From: Rotaria socialis
Taxonomy: Eukaryota > Rotifera > Eurotatoria > Philodinida > Philodinidae
Direction: 5' to 3'
Length of the DNA stretch: 64,000 nucleotides
NCBI GenBank assembly: GCA_905331475.1
Contig: CAJNYU010001127.1
Coordinates: 1-64,000 of the forward strand
In this document: positions 38,468-51,030 of the stretch, piece after piece
Numbering within the stretch: position 1 is the stretch's first letter
Layout of the letters: each line of letters begins with the position of its first letter
Made by a program: the position numbers and the translations under genes
The notes under the pieces: generated by a model
What the model was told of the DNA's origin: nothing
The model's database searches: none
The model's input: only the letters and a program-made list of their open reading frames with translations

Positions 38468-39804
38468 ATGAATTACACTCCAATTAACCGAGCACAAGAT
38501 CAGTCTCCTTCACCTTTTCCTGCTCCCCCCTTTCACAATTCAAGTACATTATACATTAATCAACAGAGACCTGTTTTACATTTACCTCGGCCTAGATTTA
38601 ATGTAACAGTCAATGGTCGTCTTCATTCTCATCATCAACAGCAAAATACAAACAGAACACATGATTTTTCTCGTATTACTATTCGAACACCGAATATACG
38701 TCCACCTCGTACTCGAATACCATCATTTAACACTCTTATGCCAATAGCACATGCGTCTGAAAATGCTTCGTCGGCTATGAATGATGTACATAGAAAGCTA
38801 GCTGCACTTACATCACGTTTAGAAAAAGAACTCGAAACAGAAGCTACTGTTGGTGAATATTATGGTCAATGTACTAAATGTGGCGAATCTGTGACTGGTT
38901 CATCTGAGGGTTGTCAAGCTATGGGAGAATTGTATCATAATGATTGTTTTAAATGTGCCGTATGCTCTCGAACATTACGTGGAAAAGCATTCTATCTTAT
39001 ACATGATCAAGTATATTGCGAAGAAGATTATTTGGTGAGAAAATATATGTAACATGTATAAGCATTTCTGATAGAAATCATTTCAATATTTACTGTTAAT
39101 AACATATTGAAATAATCTTTTTTTTTTCTTTGATTTAATTCAGTTTACTGGCTTTCAACAAACAGCAGAAAAATGCTGTATGTGTGATCATCTTATCATG
39201 GACAAGGTATTTTCTATTCGATCGAAAATGTTTGATTTAATGAAGTTTTTTTATCGTCTATTAAAGATGCTACAGGCACTTGGTAACGCTTATCATCCGG
39301 GATGTTTTCGTTGTTCAATATGTAATGAATGTCTGGACGGTCTTCCATTTACTGTTGACAAGGAACGACGTTTATTTTGTTTATATGATTATCATAAGTG
39401 AGATATTTCTGATTTGTCAACATACTTGTTCTTATTTATGACTTTATATTGTAGTACATATGCTCCTCGATGTGCTAAATGTGCTTACCCAATTTGCCCA
39501 GAAGAAGTAAGAAAATCATCAGATCGATAAAATTAATTTCTTTCCCATCTGTTGAATAGAATTCGGATGAAACAACTCGGGTGATTGCGATGAATCTAAA
39601 TTTTCATGTTGAATGTTATCGATGTGAAGTAATGATTAAGTTAAATTTCTATTCGTTCATTAATTTTCACTAATTTTCTAGGACTGTCAATGTAAATTAA
39701 GTGATGAACAAACAATAGCTGCCTTGGGTGGTTGCTGTCCACTAGCGGATGGTACATTGTTATGTTATCGATGTCATATACTTCGTGATGACAATGATAA
39801 CTGA
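38468..39804 (+). CDS. three-LIM protein of the Ajuba/LIMD1/WTIP family, copy A
   Basis: Exons 38468-39034, 39144-39206, 39267-39397, 39455-39506, 39560-39628 and 39682-39804 give 334 aa from the first clear ATG. The N-terminal third is Pro, Ser and Asn-rich, without structure. Three C-terminal LIM zinc domains follow: [10 protein letters not shown] with [21 protein letters not shown] with [17 protein letters not shown]; and [12 protein letters not shown] with [11 protein letters not shown]. The order and the phrases [15 protein letters not shown] and DGLPFTVD place it in the Ajuba/LIMD1/WTIP group, which links adherens junctions to Hippo, Snail and P-body functions. A near copy with matching introns lies 15 kb downstream. 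The true N-terminus may be further upstream because the frame stays open to about 38260. Confidence 0.87.
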
Positions 39805-41323
39805 ATTCTTGTTGCATGTGAAACGACGAACAATTATTCACTTCCGAAAATTTTTCTTGTCATATGATAAGAGAAAAAACATCGAGCAACCCTTTTTTTT
39901 GAAAATATTGCATAAAATATCATGTTATTGACAGTTCTGTATATTTTGATATGATATCGTCAAAATAGATGATTATTTACCATTGTTCAAATTGGAAAAA
40001 CGAATAAAAGTGGGATTCATTTCTAAAAGATGTATGTCAGTTTATTTATTAAACTATCAATTTTGATTTTGCTTGAAATACAGAAGTAATCACAAGTTAG
40101 AGTACGTGCCTTTCTATGAATATATTACAGACATTTTATCATCATTGTTCGAAGAATAAAATATACCTAATTTGTTTTATTCTCCTTCGCAATTGAAACG
40201 AAATTTTTTTCAAGAAAATATTTAGATTAATAATTTATTTTGATTGAATGGTCATAATCATTGATTCGTTAAAGACGAATGCTTTTGTTAAAACTGATTT
40301 CACTACATTAAAGCATTGTTTTATTTTAAAAACATACAGAACGTACTTTTGTATACTGTTTCGAAATAGTTTAAATATAATTTTTCGCAGAATTTCCATC
40401 GGAAACTGTTCTCATTCTTTCTGTTTCGATAATTCTTATCATAAATCAATCAAATGAAAACACGAGAAAAGAAATCGAGTGAAGACTTACAGTCAGGTAC
40501 AAATAATATACTTGTATATAGCTAAATATAAGACGCAAAAGCATGAGACAGAAAAGCTGGTGTCATTTACTGCATGATTACTTTGCAAGAAAATAGAGAA
40601 CACAACCAAAACAAATCAAACGAACTTATTTACTTATAGTATTTATACAATTTAACTGACTATCGTTGTGTTGAGCATTATAGTTTATTTCGATTGAGAA
40701 TACTGTTCTGTAAAAAGAAATATCTCTTGGTTTTTCTATATTGTATGATGACAATAAATTGTTAAGTTATTTATTTCGCATTATTTATTGAATAAAATCT
40801 TTCAATATTAGTTGCATATTATCAAGATCATCTTTCTCTTTGATGAAGATTTATGGTGCAAAGAAAAACAAACAGCTATAAAACTGAAATTATACTTTCA
40901 ATAACTGGCCAATGTGCTTTTCTATTGATTATATCATCTTTGTCATGATCTTAAATTTCGAAAGACATAGTTGAGCTTTTCGTGAGCACCAACTGTGGAA
41001 TTAACAACAGAATCAATCGAAAATTCATGTTAATCCATTTTTCATCAGTTGTTCGAGAAGAAAAATAAATCTATGCCATAATTCTTAGTATCAAACGCTT
41101 TATGAATGTATGTTGCTAGTATTTTAATTTTTATTCACCTTCGAAGTCGAAATTCTTATCAATATAAATTTCGATAAAAATAAAACAAAGAATATTTTTT
41201 ATTAGATAATATTGGATTTTATCGTATAAAGAAGTACTTATTTATATGCATTAGAAACAATCATAAAATAATTAAAAAAAACATCTGGATTGATAAAAGA
41301 ATAAATAAATTATCACAGGTATA
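39805..41323. other. intergenic between convergent genes
   Basis: AT-rich spacer between the 3' ends of the LIM gene (+) and the sirtuin gene (-). No gene recognised. Confidence 0.5.
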
Positions 41324-42627
41324 TTATTGTTCTCTCCAAGTTCCTGTTTTGGGATTATAAAAAAGATTTACTTCCGTTGATGAGCTCGTGAAAGGAACTT
41401 TAATTGTATATTTCGGCTCATTGTAATGTCCTTGCCAATTCAATTCAATATAAACATCCATTTTATCATTTGGATTATCAACTTTTATTTTATGTTCAAT
41501 GGATTCAGCATTTCTAATCGTTTGCGAATCATATTTTGATTCAGTTCCTTCTCGAACTAATATCCTTACTGATGAAAGAAGTGTATAGGCTATATCTTGA
41601 TAGAGATCAAGACCCATTATTGTAAGAGTTTGATTTTGAATTGTAATACGTATTCGTCGATGAAGTTCCCATTCTGGTATTGGAATATCTAATTTAGCCA
41701 TTAGTCCTCGCATTAAATCGTCGCACATTGCATGAATATTTAATGAGGCTAATTTTGCTAATGGAGTTAATTGTAGATTTCCAATGACTAATTTTTCACG
41801 ACGTTCACCGACTCGTTGTGGAATATCAGCCGCTGGCGTTACACGCAATGATGAACCTAACACAAGACAAACATCCGCATGTTCTGCATTATCAAAACTT
41901 GTTTTTAATTCATAATTTGGTAAATCTTCACCAAAATTTATAATGGAATCATATAGTATTGCGCCACATTTAGTACATTTACGAGTTGTTGCATGATCAT
42001 GAACTTTTTTCGAAGTACGCGTACGGAAATCTCGTAAATATTTTGTTTTACATTTTCTGCACGTTTCTAAATTTGAATTTCCATGTAGTTCAGCTAATAA
42101 TGTTGATGATAAACCAGAACGTAAATGAAGACCATCAGTATTTTGTGATATGACAAATTTAAGAAGATTATGACGAGCTAATTCAACAAGAGCCATATGT
42201 GTAACTGATGGAATTGCTTTTGTCGATGTAGTAGTACGAGCATTTGGCGGACGTTTTGCACCAGGATGATCTCGTAATTCCCATACACCGGGTCCTGTTG
42301 GTAATAGTGTATTCATACTTGATCGAAAATCAGGAATACTTATTGAATAAAAAAGCAAAGCACATTCAATATTTTTCCAATACTTGCATATAAGTATCTA
42401 ACTTACCCAGTAGATGTCGATATACCGGCACCTATTTCATACAGATATTTTTATATATTAAAAATACATTCTAGAAGCTTTCTCAAAATTAGCAAACCTG
42501 TAAATACAATAAAATGTTTTGCATTTCGAATCCAATCAGCTAATTGCTCAAGTTTTTTATCGAGTATTTCTGGTGTATCAACATGTTCTGTTTTTGTTGG
42601 ATCTTTATCTGAAATTCCGTGAGCCAT
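41324..42627 (-). CDS. class IV sirtuin (SIRT6/SIRT7 type) with extra C-terminal region
   Basis: Exons 42627-42498, 42431-42407 (a 25-nt microexon) and 42338-41324 give 389 aa. NAD-binding residues are complete: FTGAGISTSTGIPDFR is assembled across both introns, and SQNTDGLHLRSGL follows. The catalytic histidine lies in LLAELHGN. A zinc site is formed by CRKC and CTKC. Then come GSSLRVTPAADIP and the NLQLTPLA segment. THM before the NTDGLHLRSGL phrase and CDDLMRGLM after it favour SIRT7 over SIRT6. The family removes acyl groups from histones and other nuclear proteins using NAD+. About 120 C-terminal residues past the core (RIRITIQNQTLTIMGLDL to the end) form what looks like a beta-rich domain I cannot name. 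A T-rich AG lies 20 nt before the ATG. Confidence 0.88.
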
Positions 42628-42659
42628 TTTTATTTAAATGAAATCTAAAACCGTCCTTA

Positions 42660-42693
<34 letters not shown>

Positions 42694-43233
42694 GTACAAT
42701 AAAACTTGAGTCATCAATGACGCAAAGCATCAAGAAAAAAACACAACGTAAATTACGAGATGACAGCGTAAGAAGAGAAAAAGAAACATTTTTTTGTAAA
42801 AACAGCAGCTGAAGCAATTAGTAAGAGAAAAATGATGTATATAGATTATTCTGTTTTTCTTCAAAGAAAAAAGGTATATGATAGAAAACAGTCATGAGTA
42901 GAAAAGGTAACCATAGTGACAGAGAAACAAAGTTGTCTACACAAAAGAAATGAAAAAAAATCACAAAGCAAATATAGCCACGTTACGAGCCACACAAGAA
43001 AAACAAACGAAAATTTAGGGAATATTGCTGATGAACAAGGAAAAACTTCTGTACATATCTTTTTGTAAAACCAGTGTACTTTATCGTTCATATAGAATAA
43101 ATAAGATCAATAAATAAATGTGTCAGCGCATCGAAGTCGAAAACAAAAGAAGAAAAGAAAAAACAACTTTTTTAGTTAAAATAAATTAAATGCATAACAA
43201 AGCAAAAAAAAACAAAATGATCATAAAGTTCAT
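42628..43233. other. intergenic with TA microsatellite
   Basis: An uninterrupted TA repeat of about 32 bp lies at 42659-42692, directly upstream of the sirtuin start. The rest is AT-rich with no recognised gene. Confidence 0.55.
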
Positions 43234-45542
43234 TTAGTTATCCATATTATTATATGATGAATGTGTTGGTTCTATTTTAATAGTATTAGATGATAAATTA
43301 CTGTTGTTATTTGAAATCATCGATGGGATTGATGATATGGAAGATGATGCTGTTACAACAGCACTTGTTAATGGATGATTCATTGAATTGAATAAATCAT
43401 CAAGTAATTGAAGTGCACGATGAATTTGAATTTCAATCCAACATGGAGTTTCCTTTATTGATTGTCTATAATCACAAAAGCAAAAAATAAAATAGATGAT
43501 AATTCATATAGTCTTTTTTCTGAAAATCTCACCTTGGATAATCAGGTCCCCATCCTTTAACAAAACTAAGTCTTAACACACACAAACGTCGTAATTCATC
43601 AACGCTTAAATTAGCTGCTAGTGCCATTGCTTGACCATGGTTTTGTTGCATTCGAGCATGCAATGCCATTTTTATATGTTGATCCATTTGAGAAAAACAT
43701 TGATTTATATCAAATACCTTAAAATTAAATCATAAATAAGTAGAATTCGAAATTTTTATTCTTTTTCTCTCACGCAAGCATACTTTAATACAAGCTTGAG
43801 GATAAATTTTATGAACAGCATCACCTGGTGCACGACCAGCTTCACGATCAAGATAATATGATTGAAGGAAAACGGCTTGTTCACTATTACACCGTATCCA
43901 TACATCACCTTCATTTCGACATTCAAGACGAATACCTTTTCCAATATGCAGTCTATATTAAAATTTTTATCATTATTAATCAAAAATCCAACATAAAAAT
44001 CCTACCTTGCTTTTTCACTCGCATCTGTACGATGAACATTACTTAGTGGACCTAGACAAAACCTATCACCAACTGTAGCCATATCTGTTCCACCATCAAT
44101 AGTCACTTCTTTAAATGTATCAGGTACTTTAAAAGTTTCACCAACTTGTACATCACGTTCATAGTACGCTATACTACACCAATATTCACCAAAATTACTA
44201 ATTAATGTTAATGGTTGAGTAGGTGGTGCACTCAAACCATTAGTAGGAACAAGAGGATGCTGTGACCCTATAGTCAACAATGAAAATAGGATTTTCAGAA
44301 AAATAAACCAATGCAAAGCAAACACTTACATAAATTAGTTGGAGCTGTTGATGACTGTGTCCATAAAGAAACAGATGTATCTAAATAAAATAAAAACAAA
44401 ATTAGTTTGATTAAAATTCTCTAAGCATTTAATTTACCTTGTGGAATCATTGCTGGTGGAAAACTATTAGTATTTGAAACTGTTGTTCCGTTAGTAGTAT
44501 ATAGATGTGGAGGACTTGGACTAGTCGTAGCCGATGTTTGATGTTGAATAGCAGCTAGAGGTTGCGGAGAGTTCTGATCGTCTCTGTAATCTATGAAGAA
44601 GAAAATGCCTTTTCGTTCAGAAAAAAAAAGATGAAAGAATATATTCGTATTCACCTTTCATAAAGCGATATCCGTCTTGTGTTGAATATATATCACGATC
44701 ATTTGAAGATGATGGATCGCCATGACCGAGTAATTGAAAACGTGGTACAAGTGGCATTCCTGCTAAATCTTCAAAATAAAGATCTATTAAATTTTTTTGT
44801 TAAACAAATGATCGATTAGATTATTTACCTATTCCAGGAGAAACAACGCGCTCGTAATGATATGGATTTACTAGAAAACAAAAAATGATATAATCAAAAC
44901 GAAAAGAAAATATTGCAACGTACCACAAACATATTCTTGTTTAAGATCAAATGCGAGTGGACAAACTTTTAAATGTTTTAATTCATTTTTATGTAAATCA
45001 GGCCAACGCCAAATACGAGCATAAATTACATGTGGAAAGCCTTTGCGACCAGCCACCTAAAGTTAAAAACAAAAGGAAATTTTTCGTTGGTGTCAAAATA
45101 AAATCTGTTTTAATATCAAACCTGTAATCTACCATCGAGTGTTCGTTGTATTGTAACACATTTAGTTGGTATTTGTCCATTCGATGTAACTGCTGCTACT
45201 AATGCATCGAGTTCATCTTTTTTATCTTTCAACTTTTTTACCAAACTAAATGAAGCTGTTTATGGTCTTCTTCTCAATTGATTTTGTTATTTCCTACCTT
45301 TCGATAGCTCGCTTTGAAAAGGTTTCACTTTCACCATTTGTTCGTTGTCTATGACATAGAAGAGTAGCAACTATTCCATTACATGCATCGGATGATGAAC
45401 CATCAGGATTTGATGATGATGATGATGATGCACCGTTCGATGTTGGACTACGAGAATGAAGTGGAGGAGAACCCGATATCATTCTTGCCGATGATAATGA
45501 TGCACCAGTCGATATCGATGGATGATTGTGAATGATGTCCAC
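43234..45542 (-). CDS. SMAD4: co-Smad, Smad4 ortholog
   Basis: About eleven exons. The MH1 domain covers [69 protein letters not shown] and [14 protein letters not shown], including the DNA-binding hairpin and the Cys/His zinc ligands. A Ser, Pro and Thr-rich linker follows. The MH2 domain runs from [20 protein letters not shown] through [40 protein letters not shown] and [14 protein letters not shown] to [20 protein letters not shown]. These are Smad4-specific phrases, and the receptor-phosphorylated SSxS tail of R-Smads is absent, as expected for a co-Smad. It carries TGF-beta/BMP signals to the nucleus with R-Smads. The first exon shown begins at a splice acceptor (AATAAAG then TGGACATC) without an ATG, so an upstream exon with the start codon is needed or translation starts at an internal Met. 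Confidence 0.93.
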
Positions 45543-46003
45543 TTTATTAAAAATTGATTGATAAAAAAATATTTTAATACAGAATTTAATGTCGACTACA
45601 AAGTTAAGGATATGATTCGATTAGAATTTTTGTATTTTTCGTTTCTACATGAACAATTCGAACGATAGACGGAGAAGTAAATAGAGTAAACATGAACGGA
45701 CACCATGTAGCGTGCGATCGTACCTTCAGTTAATTGTTTCATAGTGATTATAGTGACCTCTTTCATCGAAGTCATCAGATTTTCTTACTGGATATACATC
45801 TATTATTTGTAGAGATTATCTAGTTTTTTGGATCGCGTAGAACAAATTAAGAAAGAAAAAAAAACATTAAAAAGGAGAAAGCTTGTAAACAAACCGTAGT
45901 CGATCGTTGTGTTGACAACCGATTCATAATCGTAGTGAAACGAGTTCATATCTTATAACTGTATATTTTCAGATCAGTATTCATTCGCTTTTTCTTTCAT
46001 CAA
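45543..46003. other. bidirectional intergenic region between Smad4 and CCT1
   Basis: About 460 bp between divergent genes. It should hold both promoters and probably the missing first Smad4 exon. A pyrimidine-rich AG at about 45972 lies 30 nt upstream of the CCT1 ATG. Confidence 0.5.
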
Positions 46004-48196
46004 ATGGCTCAAGCTACATTGTCACTCGGCGGAGAACGTATTACAGGTATTATGAGCAGTTAGATTTCAAGGAAACTAAAGTAATCTTTTTCTTTTATTA
46101 CGTTGATATCTAGGCGATTCAGTTCGAACTCAAAATGGTCAGTAAACTGTATTTAGACATAAATATCATATTTTTCTTGTTTAACTAAATAGTTCTTGCT
46201 GCTATGACTATTGCGAACATAGTTCGAACATCATTAGGTCCACTTGGTCTCGATAAAATGCTTGTCGATGATATTGGAGTAAGTTTTTCATCAGTATTAT
46301 ATAATGCCGTTAAAATACATTCAATTTTAGGATGTAACTATTACAAACGATGGTGCAACAATTCTTAAATTACTTGAAGTCGAACATCCAGCTGCAAAAG
46401 TACTTGTTGAATTGGCTCAATTACAAGATCAGGAAGTTGGTGATGGTACTACTAGTGTGGTATGTATGCATTTGATCATTTTTTTGTTGGGATATTTGAT
46501 TTCATAGAACAAATAAATTTTTAAAGGTTATCATTGCTGCAGAATTATTGAAGAATGCTGATCAACTTGTTAAACAAAAGATTCATCCAACATCCGTTAT
46601 AAGTGGCTATAAACTTGCTTGCAAGTAAGAATTAATTAATTAAATTTTCATTACATAAAAATTATACATGTTTATAGATTAGCAGTCAAATATATACATG
46701 ATAAAATGATTATCAATGTAGATGAATTAGGTAGTGAATGTTTAATTAATGTTGCTAAAACATCAATGGCTAGTAAAGTTATTGGAATGTATGTTCTTTT
46801 GAGTTTTTGTCTAATTCATCAATACAAGCCGCACTGTATGTTTTTTTTAGGGATGCAGATTTTTTTGCCAAGATGTGTGTTGATGCAGCAAGTCTTGTTA
46901 AATTCAATGAAAAAGATAGAGTAGTAGTACCAATAAAGTCTATAAATGTATTGAAAGCTCATGGCCGATCAACACATGAAAGTATTTTAATATCTGGTTA
47001 TGCATTAAATTGTACAGTTGCATCGCAATTAATGACAAAACGAATTACAAATGCTAAAATAGCATGTTTGGATTTTAGCTTACAAAAAGTACGAATGAAA
47101 TTAGGTGTTCAAATCGTTGTTGAAGATCCTGAAAAACTTGAAGCTATTCGAAGACGGTTAGAATGATTCTTTTTTCTAAAATTATATATATATATATATA
47201 TGTTTAAAAAGAAAATAAATTTGTTTTTCTAGAGAAACTGATATTGCTAAAGAACGTGTTGCAAAATTACTAAATGCCGGAGCAAATGTTATATTAACAA
47301 CAGGTGGAATCGACGATCTCTGTTTAAAACAATTTGTTGAAGCTGGAGCCATGGCTGTGAGACGTTGTAAAAAAGCTGATTTAAAACGTATTGCTAAAGC
47401 AACAGGAGGTAAAGAAAATAGAAGACATTGTTAATACTGATAATTGTATTTCCTTTTATTTTCTTCTGTTTCTAGCAACTTTATTAACCGCTTTAGCTAA
47501 TATGGAAGGTGATGAATCAGTTGACGCATCCGTCATTGGCAGTGCTGATGAAGTTGTACAAGACCGTATTTGTGATGATGAACTTATTCTTATTCGAGGA
47601 CCCAAAGCACGTACAGCTGCATCCATTATAATACGTGGTGCAAATGATTTTATGTGCGATGAAATTGAACGCTCTGTACATGATGCATTATGTGTTGTTA
47701 AACGTGTACTTGAATCGAAACAAGTTGTACCAGGTGGTGGTTGCTGTGAAACAGCACTTTCAATTTATTTAGAAAATTTTGCTACGACAGTTGTATGTAT
47801 TTGATTTGATTTCAATAAAGAAATCTACTTCTATTTTTCTAGAGTTCACGAGAACAATTGGCTATTGCTGAATTTGCAACAGCACTTTTATCGATTCCGA
47901 AAGCATTAAGTGTTAATGCTGCACAAGATGCAACGGAACTTGTAGCTAAACTTCGTGCTTATCATAATGCATCGCAAACACAAAAGGATAAAGAACAACT
48001 TAAATGGTTTGGTTTAGATCTTCAAGCTGGACAAGTCCGTGATTGCAAAGCAACTGGAGTATTTGAACCAGCCGTATCAAAAATAAAATCATTGAAATAT
48101 GCAACTGAAGCAGCCATTACTATTTTACGTATTGATGATATGATTAAGCTTGATAAAGAAGAGAAAAAAGGTGGACATGGTGACGAATGCATGTAA
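46004..48196 (+). CDS. TCP1: T-complex protein 1 subunit alpha (CCT1/TCP1)
   Basis: About ten exons, including a 24-nt second exon at 46114-46137, encode a full-length group II chaperonin subunit of about 550 aa. Landmarks are [18 protein letters not shown] at the N-terminus, the ATP-site motifs [38 protein letters not shown] and GDGTTSVV, and the apical part with [13 protein letters not shown] and [20 protein letters not shown]. Later come [17 protein letters not shown] and the C-terminal equatorial part ending [13 protein letters not shown]. The mix is that of subunit alpha. It is one of eight subunits of the cytosolic TRiC/CCT ring, which folds actin, tubulin and other proteins using ATP. 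A TA microsatellite lies in the intron near 47185. No damage is seen. Confidence 0.94.
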
Positions 48197-48658
48197 ACAA
48201 TGATGATTACAAAAAGAAAATAAGAATGAATAAAATAAAAAAACGATAAACGAACAAAATGTGTGACTTTTTTTTGGCGTGCCATCTTGTTATCATTTAT
48301 TGTTGAGTTTTTTTTATTTACTATTGTCATTATTACCGGCGTTTTCTATTCCCCAGGAAGAAACTTTATTCACGCGCATATTCTTTTCTATTCTTTCAAA
48401 GACTACACGATTTCGAAGGACATAACCATGAAGATTATGAATGATGAATGACTAGATTTTTTTTCATGGTTACGAAAAAATAGTCTAGAAAAAAGAAATA
48501 TGATTAAAAATCAATGTATCACAAATGGGGATTTCATTGAGGAATGGATATCGACTATGATTAGACTTGCGATTGAGAATTCTATTATGAGGCTATAAAT
48601 ACGTTTTGAAAAAAGAACGAGAGACGACTGTATATTGAATGAATACAATTCATTGACT
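48197..48658. other. short intergenic region between CCT1 and IF gene
   Basis: AT-rich spacer of about 460 bp between two plus-strand genes; no convincing gene or T-rich AG immediately before the downstream ATG. Confidence 0.5.
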
Positions 48659-50898
48659 ATGGCGTTGATTCAACGTTATACAACTGAATTATCCACTCAT
48701 GCTGGAACAAATCGACAAATTCCTGATGATATACAATCTGTAGGTCAAGTTCTTCAGGACTTCACAGCTATAAAACGGCAAGACGAGAATGATAAACATT
48801 ATCTTCATGCGTTAAATGATCGTCTTGAAGAATTGCTTCATAGTTTAAATGGTCTTGAAACAGCAAATAATAAATTACGTGATGATCTTAATTCGCTAAT
48901 AGCAAATTGGGGTATCCATGAAGAGACTCGTGCTAAATTTTTACACGAACTTGATGGAATAATACAACGTCTAGGTGAACAAAATCGTCATAAACTAACT
49001 TTTAATGCTCAAGCAAACATTTCTAATGAACAAACTCAATTAACAGATCGTGTCACAAATGTTTTCATTGGTGTAGTTAATGCTCATCGGGATAAATCTC
49101 AACTAGTTTTTGAATTAACAAACGAATTAGAAGAAGAACTACGTAAAATTCGTTTACGTTTTGATATAAGTAATGGTCAAGTTAAATCGCATGATGATGA
49201 TTATCAAAACGAAATAGTAAAATTTCGTTCATATCTATCGGAATGGGCACAACTTGCATTAGATAAACAACTTCTATTAAATGAAATTCAATCACTTAAA
49301 GAACGTTATAATCTACGTTTAGCTTATAATCAAGAAGAAATAAATGAATGGCTTCGTTTACTCAATCGTATATCACAAGAATCAAAAAATTATTATCGTG
49401 ATTATTTAGATACAATTAAACAAAAAATACAAATCGATTATGAACAAATGGCTAAAGAACAACAAATGGATATTGAAATACAATTGAAAACAAGAATAAA
49501 AGAAATTCAAGAAAAAATTCATATGGGTTTACCGATTGATGAAAATGGTTGGCTACATAGAAAATTTCTTAGATCTTTAAAGATTTCTTGTTATCAAAAA
49601 TTTTTCTATTTTAGATGAACGACGACGTCGTGAAGAAACTCAACGTTTTGAAAGTCGCCTTGATGAAAGTACAAAAGAGAATGAGCGTCTACAAAATGAT
49701 TATCGAATATTGTCTGAAGAAATTCAACTTAAACGACGGACTTTACAAGATCTCGAAACTGAATTAAGAAATAAAGCAAGAAAACATGCTGAACAACATG
49801 CGCATCTTGAGTATGATACTGATTTGACACGTACAGAATATTATGCATTAAAAGATGAATTGGATAAACTAGCTTACACACTTCGATTCAGTGTTGAAGA
49901 AGAATTGAAGATTTATGAAGCTTTATTAAATTCATTGCAGAGAAAAAACGAAGAACATTCAGCAATTGATAATTCAAAAACATATCGATCATCAGAATTA
50001 TTAACAGAAGCGACAACAACAACAACAACAACAAAGAAAACTATCAAAGAAAAAACTGATAATACAATTCCTATTATTAAAATAAATGAAGTAAACTAAT
50101 AATGCGAAAATAATAAACTTATGATGTCATTTATTTTTATATGTAGGTAGAAAAACCAAGCAATAATTGGACTTATGAAACTGTTTCTTCAGGTACAGCA
50201 TCATTAGCGCCTAGTGAAAGTACAGATCGTGATCAATCAACTGAAAGAACCATTATTCCAACACGCGTAGATAATAATCGATATGATTTACAACAAAATT
50301 TGCTTGATCAAAATCGAACAACAACAATCAAGACACGAACAACACGTCGTTTTGGTCATGCTGACACTGGACAGCAAGCAACAGGCACTAGTGGCAATCG
50401 AAGAGAAGAAGTCGCAACAGCTTATGTACCTGAAATTGATGAAAAATTTTTGCAAAGTAAAGTTCATATTACACGAAAATATAAAGGTAAAAGAAAAAAG
50501 AAAAAATATAAGGGTCCTATTTCTAGATGATATTTTTATAAATATTTATTTTAGGAAACATTCTTATTAAATTTGTTGATGTCAATGGCTGTTTTGTTGA
50601 AATAGAAAATACTAGTAATCAACCACGAGATTTAACTGGTTGGTATATTGAACGAACAGTAGATGGTCATCGTATCGATTATACATTTCCTGTTTATGAA
50701 CTTGGTCCACAGGCAACTGTACGCATTTATGGAAACTATCATCGAAAATCATCATCATCAGTTAGTGGTTCTGATCATCGTTTTCAATTGATTGCACCAA
50801 ATATTTATGATTGGGGTAATGGAAAAGAAATGCGTACAGAATTATTTAATCGCGATGATGTTGGCAAAGCATTATTTGAACAAACAATAAAAGATTAA
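48659..50898 (+). CDS. intermediate filament protein with lamin tail domain
   Basis: Exons 48659-49547, 49615-50090, 50147-50486 and 50555-50898 give 682 aa from the ATG of MALIQRYTTE. The rod starts with a coil 1A motif (HYLHALNDRLEELLHSLNGL). Long heptad stretches follow, and the rod ends around TEYYALKDELDKLAY and KIYEALLNSLQRK, the equivalent of the conserved helix termination segment. A disordered Thr, Ser and Asn-rich linker leads to a C-terminal immunoglobulin-like lamin tail domain (FVDVNGCFVEIENTSNQPRD, LTGWYIERTVDG). The protein ends FEQTIKD: there is no CaaX box, and I see no strong nuclear localisation signal. That combination fits invertebrate cytoplasmic intermediate filaments derived from lamins more than a nuclear lamin. 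Confidence 0.85.
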
Positions 50899-51030
50899 CA
50901 ATAGTGTATTTTTATGAATAGTATATATATATACATCTAGCTTAGAAAATGTCATTTATAGATAAAAGGCATTGAAAATATCTAATATATCTTCATAGAT
51001 AATTTCTCGTAATCCATGAGCAGTTCACTA

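Noticed and set aside
42605-43091. Minus-strand open frames upstream of the sirtuin start
   Set aside because: One spans the TA microsatellite and the other is Phe/Leu-rich low complexity; neither has splice or domain support.
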